Below, in pieces: positions 58,494 to 64,000 of a DNA stretch of 64,000 bases. The stretch covers positions 1,488,001 to 1,552,000 of the forward strand of contig NZ_CP035926.1 of the NCBI RefSeq assembly GCF_004214815.1. Direction: 5' to 3'. Numbering within the stretch: the first letter of the stretch is position 1; each line of letters opens with the position of its first letter. The notes under the pieces are model-generated. The model saw nothing but the letters and a program-made list of their open reading frames with translations. It was not told where the DNA came from and searched no databases. This DNA is from Aliarcobacter thereius LMG 24486 (GTDB lineage: Bacteria > Campylobacterota > Campylobacteria > Campylobacterales > Arcobacteraceae). A program made the position numbers and the translations under genes.

Positions 58494-58871
58494 TTATCTT
58501 TCAGCTAAAACTTCTAAAATCTTTTTTTCTAATGAATCCAAAGAACTAAAAGGTTTCATTACATAATTTGTAGCCCCAACTTTATGTGCTTTTAACACTT
58601 TATCAAGTGTAGAATAAGCAGTCATCATAATAACTTTTTGCTTATCATTTTTATCTTTTATTTTTTCTAAAACATCAATACCATTCATTTGTGGCATCAT
58701 AATATCAAGCATTACTAAATCATATTTTCCTTCTGTAATATGTTCTAAAGCTGTAACAGGATTTGAAAAAGATGATATTGAAAATATTGGATTTCTACTT
58801 AAAAATCTATTTAAAAGATCTAAAATTTCTGTCTCATCATCAACAACTGCAATTTGATATTTTTTATTCAT
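58494..58871 (-). CDS. single-domain response regulator
   Basis: A 125-residue CheY-like receiver without an output domain. The phosphoacceptor is D56 in VMLDIMMPQ, the acidic pocket is VVDDE near residues 9-13, T/S is in MMTAYSTLD and K is in NYVMKPF. A TTG at 58892 is an upstream alternative, but the ATG at 58871 has an AAAGGGAG site at good spacing. It is between the CZB chemoreceptor and the PAS sensor pair, so it may relay signals among them. Confidence 0.92.
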   Translation of the reverse strand: MNKKYQIAVVDDETEILDLLNRFLSRNPIFSISSFSNPVTALEHITEGKYDLVMLDIMMPQMNGIDVLEKIKDKNDKQKVIMMTAYSTLDKVLKAHKVGATNYVMKPFSSLDSLEKKILEVLAER

Positions 58872-58875
58872 TTTA

Positions 58876-60279
58876 TTAACTCCCTTTAGCAAATAACTTA
58901 ACAGCTGCTTCTTTCATAACAGCATCATTTTTCTCTTCTAAAATTCTATCTAAATATATAAATACATTTTCACTTGCATCTTCTACAAGCTTTATTTTAT
59001 CTTCTATTAACTCTTTAGAACAAGATATTTTTCCACCTGAACACTCTTTTGCTAAGATATTTGCTTCTTTATGCACAACTGCGTGTGGATTATCTAGCCC
59101 TCTATAAGAAGCTGTAAATGAAAACTCTTGTTTCCCAAGCCCTGTGTTATACCATTGTCCCAATCTACATTGAGTATGATCAACTGCTTTAAAACCATTC
59201 TCATTTCCAAAAATTAGTTGATATAAATTATTTTTATATATTACGTGATCCAGTTTTGCAAGGTTTATAAATATTTTATTTGAGATACTTTCAACTTCAT
59301 AAACAGCTCTATTTGAATTTTTTTGGAATGTATGCATAAGTCCATTTAAAGTGTCAATTCTTGTTTTTGTTTCATCTACTACTTGAGATACAATATCTGA
59401 GCTATCTTTTATTCTTAGTGTCTCTTCTTGAATAGAATTTACAACTTCCTTAATCTGTTTTGCAGCATCTGCACTTCTACTTGCAAGATTTCTTACTTCT
59501 TGTGCAACAACTGCAAATCCTTTTCCAGCTTCTCCAGCTGTTGCTGCTTCAACTGCTGCATTTAAACTTAAGATATTTGTTTGGAATGCAATTTCTTGAA
59601 TAAGATTAATAACCTGTGCAATATCTTTACTTTTTGATACCAAAGAATCCACTACATTGTTCTCTTTTGCTATCTCTTTATATAAATTTTCAGTATCCAA
59701 AACAATATCTTTTGTAAGATCTAATCCATTTGTAGAACCAACTGCTGTCTCTCTTGACTCTTTTTGCATTCCTTGAAGTTCATCTAAAAGTTCTAAATAT
59801 GTTTTTTGTGTATCACTTAATGATTTTGTCATATTTTTGCTATGTCTTGCTAAAAGTCCACCCTCTTTATTGTCGTGAATAGATGTTTTTCTTAGTGCTA
59901 CAATTGTAAAATTATTATGCTTTTTAATAAACATTTCAGCTTCACACTCTGCAAGTATTAATCTATCTCTTCCTTCTTTTATAGCTTCAATAATTGGTGA
60001 AAAATTATCTAAATTTGATTTTGTAACTGCATTTGCAAAAAATGTTTTATCTTTTTCATCAAATACAACTTTCCCTTCTTCATGTGAGAAAGATGCAATT
60101 TGTTTAAATAGTTCTATCTCTTTATCTTTTTTATTTAAAGTATCTAAAAAATGTCTCTCTTGCTCTTTTATTTGATAAGCAAAATCTTCATCTTTTTTAA
60201 GAAGTTGTGTTTTTAAAGCTCTTAATTCTGTCTCTAGTCCCCTAATCTTCTCATCTTTTTCTTTATTTCCAAAAAACAT
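58876..60279 (-). CDS. cytoplasmic chemoreceptor with zinc-binding CZB domain
   Basis: A 467-residue soluble methyl-accepting protein: no membrane helix, an N-terminal coiled coil (about 1-50), a MCP signalling domain with [16 protein letters not shown] at the tip (about 240-256), and a C-terminal CZB domain (about 345-440) with the zinc-binding [10 protein letters not shown] plus [14 protein letters not shown] receptors sense zinc and hypochlorous acid in other bacteria. A strong AGGAGG ribosome site precedes its ATG. Confidence 0.92.
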   Translation of the reverse strand: MFFGNKEKDEKIRGLETELRALKTQLLKKDEDFAYQIKEQERHFLDTLNKKDKEIELFKQIASFSHEEGKVVFDEKDKTFFANAVTKSNLDNFSPIIEAIKEGRDRLILAECEAEMFIKKHNNFTIVALRKTSIHDNKEGGLLARHSKNMTKSLSDTQKTYLELLDELQGMQKESRETAVGSTNGLDLTKDIVLDTENLYKEIAKENNVVDSLVSKSKDIAQVINLIQEIAFQTNILSLNAAVEAATAGEAGKGFAVVAQEVRNLASRSADAAKQIKEVVNSIQEETLRIKDSSDIVSQVVDETKTRIDTLNGLMHTFQKNSNRAVYEVESISNKIFINLAKLDHVIYKNNLYQLIFGNENGFKAVDHTQCRLGQWYNTGLGKQEFSFTASYRGLDNPHAVVHKEANILAKECSGGKISCSKELIEDKIKLVEDASENVFIYLDRILEEKNDAVMKEAAVKLFAKGS

Positions 60280-60325
60280 AAGTGCCTCCTGTGAATTTTA
60301 AGATGATAGAGTAGCAAAAATTCAC

Positions 60326-61477
60326 TTAAGAGTTATTTTGTCCTATTGCACATAAATAAGCTTGGGCAAAAACTATTTGGAAGTTAAATCCACCAAGCTC
60401 TCCTGTTAAATCTAAACACTCCCCAATAAAAAACAAATCTTTCTGTTTTTTACTCTCAAAAGTTTGATGATTTATCTCATCTGTACATATGCCACCTTTT
60501 GTAACTTCTGCTTTAGTAAAACCAAAATTACCTGCAGGACTCATCTCATAGTTTTTTAATATTTTTAATCTACATTTTTCATCTTCACTTAGCTTTGAAC
60601 AAGCTTTGTCTTCAAGTTCAATACTATTTAAAAACTCTTGCAAAAATCTTTTTGGCAAAGGAATAGCTGTTGAGATATTTTTATTTGTTTTTAAAAGTTT
60701 TTCTAAATTATGTTTTGGTAAAAAATCTATAAAAAACTTTCCTTTTTTCCAATATAAAGAGCTATTTAAAATAGCTGGTCCACTACAACCTTTATGAGCG
60801 AATAGCAAACTTCCTTCAATATTTTTTTCTTCTAATTTTATATTTACATCTAAAGATATTCCACTTAAATTTTTAAACCAAAACTGCTCTTTTTGAACAG
60901 TAAATCCAACTAAAGCTGGTGCTGTTTGAACAATATTATGTCCAAACTTTTCTGCAATTTTAAATGCAATATCACTTGCATTTAATGTAGCAAATGACAA
61001 TCCACCACTTGAAATCACAACTTTTTTTGCTTTATATTCATTGTTTTGAGTAATTATTTTAAAATACTCTTCACAATAAACAATATCTAAAACCTTTGTA
61101 TTTAGATATATTTTTGTATCTCTTAATATATTTCCAAACATATCAATAATATCTTGTGAACTTTCACAAAAGTAAGCACCTTTTACAAGTTTTTCTCTAA
61201 GTTTTGGTTCTATATTATTTCTCTTTAAAAACTTTAATAAATCATTTTTAGAGAATTGATTTAAAATCTCTTTTGCAAACTCTTTATCACCTAAATATCT
61301 ATCATATTTTGCAAATTCATTTGTAATATTACATTTCGCTCCACCAGAAATTTTTATTTTCTGTCCAATTTTACTATTTGCATCAAAAAGTGCAATATTT
61401 TTAAATCTATTTTTATCTAAAGTAGAAGCAAACATTAAGCCACTTGCTCCTGCACCAATTATTGCAAAATCTAAAAT
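60326..61477 (-). CDS. BaiN/HI0933-family FAD-dependent oxidoreductase with a probable ATT start
   Basis: A 383-residue flavoprotein of the HI0933/BaiN family. The first ATG (61435) would remove the FAD-binding motif, but the reading frame stays open upstream and encodes IIGAGASGL immediately before it. The only plausible start is ATT at 61477, six bases after an AAAGGA ribosome site; a TAA lies five codons further upstream. Other motifs are ISGGAKCNITN and GGFNFQIVFAQA. The start overlaps the end region of the kinase gene. The reaction is unknown. Confidence 0.8.
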   Translation of the reverse strand: MLDFAIIGAGASGLMFASTLDKNRFKNIALFDANSKIGQKIKISGGAKCNITNEFAKYDRYLGDKEFAKEILNQFSKNDLLKFLKRNNIEPKLREKLVKGAYFCESSQDIIDMFGNILRDTKIYLNTKVLDIVYCEEYFKIITQNNEYKAKKVVISSGGLSFATLNASDIAFKIAEKFGHNIVQTAPALVGFTVQKEQFWFKNLSGISLDVNIKLEEKNIEGSLLFAHKGCSGPAILNSSLYWKKGKFFIDFLPKHNLEKLLKTNKNISTAIPLPKRFLQEFLNSIELEDKACSKLSEDEKCRLKILKNYEMSPAGNFGFTKAEVTKGGICTDEINHQTFESKKQKDLFFIGECLDLTGELGGFNFQIVFAQAYLCAIGQNNS

Positions 61478-61478
61478 T

Positions 61479-62693
61479 TTATATCCTTTTTAATGTAATT
61501 ATATTTTTACCATCATCATGAAAATAACTTATATCATATGAGTTTGCTTTTAAAATATTATATACAATATATAAACCTAAACCAAAAGATTCATTTGAAG
61601 ATTTTTTTGAAAATGGCTCTAGATAGTTTTCAAAATCATCTTTTAAAGCTTCAGCTTCATTTATTATTAAAATATCTTCATTTTTAGTTTTTATAATCAC
61701 TTCACTATTTTTTGAGTATTTTACTGCATTATCTATTAGATTTTTAAGAGCTATTGAAAAAAGTTTAAAATTTACATTTAATTTTATATTCTCAAATTCA
61801 CATTTTACCAAATCATCTTCTATCATCAAAATATCTTTTGCTTCATCTATCAAATCTGCAAGATAGTAACTTTTTTTATTTATCTCTTTTTTTGTTGATA
61901 TAAGCTCTTCAATATTTGCAAACTCATTTATAAGTGCTTCAAGTTTATTAAAAACCATCTTTAAAATCTCATCATTTTTATCACTTTTTGGAAGTTCTTG
62001 AACTATTTTTCCTTTTGTTATTGGAGTTTTTAATTCATGCATAATGTTTCGTATAAAAATATTTCTTGACTCTTTTATATCTTTTAGTTTTTTTGCTGTA
62101 TTTTTAAACTCATTTATAAGTAAAGATATCTCATCTTTTTTTGAACTCTCTTCAAGTTCTATATCATAATTCTCTTCTGCTAATTTTGTAAAGTTTTGTT
62201 TTAGTTTTTTAAGTGGAGATAATTTTCTAAGAGTTCTTATATATAAAAAAGTAATTACAAAAAATAGCAATATAAAAACTGATGACAAATACAAATTTAT
62301 CTCTTCTACTGATGATTCATTGTCCTTTATTATAAATCCATCATGTACTCTTCCAAATATCAAATAGTTATTTCCTTCTATTTCATAAACTCTAAAGCTA
62401 TCTCTACCTTTTCCTCTTATAAAAATTGGTTTTCTATCTTTTTCAAATATTCTTGAACTCTCTTCATTTGATAAAAGTTCATAGTTCATCTCATTTAAAA
62501 GCTTTTTAAATTCTAAATTGAGCTTTCCTTTTTGTTTATGAACAAACTTTACAATAGTTTTATATTTATCTATTGCATGTTCTTGTCTATTTGCTTTATC
62601 GCTTGTATGCAAAAATAAAAATGAAAATATCAATAAAACTATTGTAATAAGATAGTTTAAACTTGTTGAAAATATTATTGAATCTTTATTCAT
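61479..62693 (-). CDS. sensor histidine kinase
   Basis: A 404-residue two-pass membrane kinase: helix near 10-30, a periplasmic loop of about 90 residues, a second helix at about 133-153, a HAMP-like linker, and a kinase core. H-box FIRNIMHELKTPI, N-box ALKNLIDNAVKYS and a G2-like SFGLGLYIVYNI are present; the usual DxGxG is replaced by a divergent NEAEA. It overlaps the response regulator gene by four bases and is downstream of the Spy-like gene. Confidence 0.9.
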   Translation of the reverse strand: MNKDSIIFSTSLNYLITIVLLIFSFLFLHTSDKANRQEHAIDKYKTIVKFVHKQKGKLNLEFKKLLNEMNYELLSNEESSRIFEKDRKPIFIRGKGRDSFRVYEIEGNNYLIFGRVHDGFIIKDNESSVEEINLYLSSVFILLFFVITFLYIRTLRKLSPLKKLKQNFTKLAEENYDIELEESSKKDEISLLINEFKNTAKKLKDIKESRNIFIRNIMHELKTPITKGKIVQELPKSDKNDEILKMVFNKLEALINEFANIEELISTKKEINKKSYYLADLIDEAKDILMIEDDLVKCEFENIKLNVNFKLFSIALKNLIDNAVKYSKNSEVIIKTKNEDILIINEAEALKDDFENYLEPFSKKSSNESFGLGLYIVYNILKANSYDISYFHDDGKNIITLKRI

Positions 62694-63379
62694 TGTACAA
62701 ACTTATATCCCATTCCTCTAACTGTTTGAAGATATTTTGGATCTTTGGAATTATCTTCAATTTTATTTCTAATTCTATTTATAATTACAGCCAAAGAACC
62801 AGAACTTTCATAATCACTATTTAAAATATTTGAGTTTTCAAAGATATCATCTCTACTTACAATAAAACCCTCTTTTTTTATAAACAAAGATAAGATTTCA
62901 AACTCTGCTGCTGTTAATTTAAGTGCAACTCCATCTTTTGTAATCTCTTTTCTCTCTTCATCATAAATAAAAATTTTGGCTAATTGGTTTTCATCTTTAT
63001 TCTCTTGATGAAGTGATTTATTAAATCTTCGTAGAATTGTTCCTATTCTTACTTCAAGCTCTCTTGGATCATAAGGTTTTGGTAAATAATCATCTGCTCC
63101 TAGTTTTAAAGCAGTAACTTTATCTGTAATATCACTTCTTGCGCTTGATATTATAATAGGAGTATCATGCTCTTTTACAAGCTCTCTACAAACATCTAAT
63201 CCATCCATTTGTGGCAAAGATAGATCAAGAATTATCAAATCATATTTTTGGAATTTTAAACTTGCAAGAGCCAAAAAAGGCTCTGCAAAATTTGTAACTT
63301 CTATATTAAATTGTTTCAAATATATTGATAATACTTCTGCTAATTCTAAATCATCTTCTATCATCGCTATTTTTATCAA
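62690..63379 (-). CDS. OmpR-family response regulator
   Basis: A 229-residue two-domain regulator. Receiver domain: acidic pocket EDD near 8-10, phosphoacceptor D52 in LIILDLSLPQ, K in DDYLPKPYDP. DNA-binding winged helix: about 130-229 with LTAAEFEILSLFIKKEGFIVSRDDIF and RGMGYKFVQ. It is the partner of the kinase downstream, and lies 15 bases after the Spy-like gene, which is likely one of its targets. Confidence 0.94.
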   Translation of the reverse strand: MIKIAMIEDDLELAEVLSIYLKQFNIEVTNFAEPFLALASLKFQKYDLIILDLSLPQMDGLDVCRELVKEHDTPIIISSARSDITDKVTALKLGADDYLPKPYDPRELEVRIGTILRRFNKSLHQENKDENQLAKIFIYDEERKEITKDGVALKLTAAEFEILSLFIKKEGFIVSRDDIFENSNILNSDYESSGSLAVIINRIRNKIEDNSKDPKYLQTVRGMGYKFVQ

Positions 63380-63394
63380 TTTAACTCCTTTTAC

Positions 63395-63871
63395 TTACTT
63401 ATTAGAAAATCTTTGATTCTGTTTCTCTTTTCTTATATCAAGAAGAACTCTTAGCTGCTCTTTTTGTTTTGCATCTAGAACTTTATATGCTTTTTCCATA
63501 ATATCTGCTTGTATCTCTATTTTTTGTTCTCTTTGCTCTTTCTTCATTTTAATAAATTTATCTTTATCAAAACTATTTTTTGTAAAAGCATCATATGGAT
63601 GTACCATTTTTGATCTACTATCTCTTACTATTTCTCTAATTTTTATTTTTTGATCATTTGTTAAGCTTAATTGATTAAAGATATTCATTCCATTCATCTC
63701 ATTTTTACTATGAGATCTTTTATGATTCATCATACCTCTATCGCTATTTTGCATATAACAGTTTTGAGAGTTGTTATTTCTCATATCTCCATTTTGTGCA
63801 TAAAGTGCTGTTGAAAGTGTTGAAACTAAAGCCAAAGCAAGAACTGTTTTTTTTGTAAAAATGTTTTTCAT
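63395..63871 (-). CDS. Spy/CpxP-like periplasmic protein
   Basis: A 158-residue exported protein (signal peptide about 1-25, ending LYAQ). The mature part is helical, with the LTxxQ motif in QLSLTNDQKIKIREIV and a second helix-rich part (EQKIEIQADIMEKAYKVLDAKQKEQL), typical of Spy/CpxP chaperones that respond to envelope stress or metals. It is followed by an OmpR-type two-component pair. The 129 bases after its start to the window edge hold no gene. Confidence 0.82.
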   Translation of the reverse strand: MKNIFTKKTVLALALVSTLSTALYAQNGDMRNNNSQNCYMQNSDRGMMNHKRSHSKNEMNGMNIFNQLSLTNDQKIKIREIVRDSRSKMVHPYDAFTKNSFDKDKFIKMKKEQREQKIEIQADIMEKAYKVLDAKQKEQLRVLLDIRKEKQNQRFSNK

Positions 63872-64000
63872 CTTTTATCCTTTATTTTTGATATGTGAAA
63901 TTATGACATAGCCATTTTAACAATTTTTGAACTTTGCCTTAACACTATATTAATAGCTTTTTCTCTAATATTTCATATGAATTTAAAACTAAGTACATTT

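Noticed and set aside
58872-58892. TTG at 58892 as the receiver start
   Set aside because: It overlaps the upstream chemoreceptor gene and adds non-receiver residues; the ATG at 58871 has a good ribosome site.
60326-61435. Flavoprotein gene as an N-terminally truncated pseudogene
   Set aside because: The frame stays open upstream and encodes the complete FAD motif, with a ribosome site before an ATT, so the gene looks intact.
61479-62693. The kinase as degenerate because DxGxG is missing
   Set aside because: Other boxes are intact and a divergent G1 is common in short kinases of this group, so activity is still likely.

Overview
The window is a low-GC, Gram-negative chromosome segment of the Campylobacterota, most likely Arcobacter/Aliarcobacter. 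The grounds are the gene order tRNA(Phe,Thr,Tyr,Gly)-tuf-rpmG-tRNA-Trp-secE-nusG-rplK-rplA, the very AT-rich coding sequence, a complete soxCDXYZAB cluster, a short MurD, and several chemoreceptors and two-component systems. The genus is inferred from recognised gene content and was not tested by a search. Most genes lie on the minus strand.

Layout. 1-4310: translation and transcription operon with five tRNAs, and an L10-leader-like stretch at the left edge. 4349-10841: cell wall genes (murD, mraY, PBP1A), gpmI and an orphan ABC ATPase. 10857-20315: thiosulfate oxidation (sox) cluster, with a haem/thioredoxin protein, a MOSC protein, a DsrE protein and a hydrolase downstream. 20517-33348: housekeeping and accessory genes (antiporter, UvrD-like helicase, NnrS protein, Tpx, CvfB-like protein, metal ABC transporter, NIT-domain chemoreceptor, AMMECR1/MEMO pair, cobA). 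33343-45235: a defence island. It is a type I restriction-modification system (hsdR ... hsdM-hsdS) split by three tightly packed genes: a KilA-N DNA-binding protein, a 1563-residue Avs-like STAND NTPase with an N-terminal nuclease-like domain, and a class II Fic protein. 45358-54077: groESL under a CIRCE element, prenyl synthase, YbaB, PanD, cyclophilin, CheW, XseA, UbiE, a ParA-like ATPase and YmdB. 54074-63871: signal transduction, with two PAS kinases (one degenerate), a lone receiver, a CZB chemoreceptor, a BaiN/HI0933-type flavoprotein that appears to start at ATT, and a Spy-like protein with an OmpR-type two-component pair.

How the parts work together. The sox genes encode the periplasmic thiosulfate-oxidising multienzyme system: SoxAX loads sulfur on SoxYZ, SoxB hydrolyses the sulfate group, and SoxCD oxidises the sulfane. 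The island pairs DNA-modification-based restriction with a probable phage-protein-sensing NTPase. Its genes from hsdR to fic abut or overlap, so they are probably co-expressed, while hsdMS follows a 249-bp spacer.

The most unusual structures are in the island. The fic-hsdM spacer holds five related dyads about 40 bp apart, two of them perfect and differing by compensatory changes. The kilA-N gene contains a perfect 30-bp palindrome in frame. No insertion sequence, integrase or CRISPR array was seen. No gene-free stretch exceeds 300 bases.
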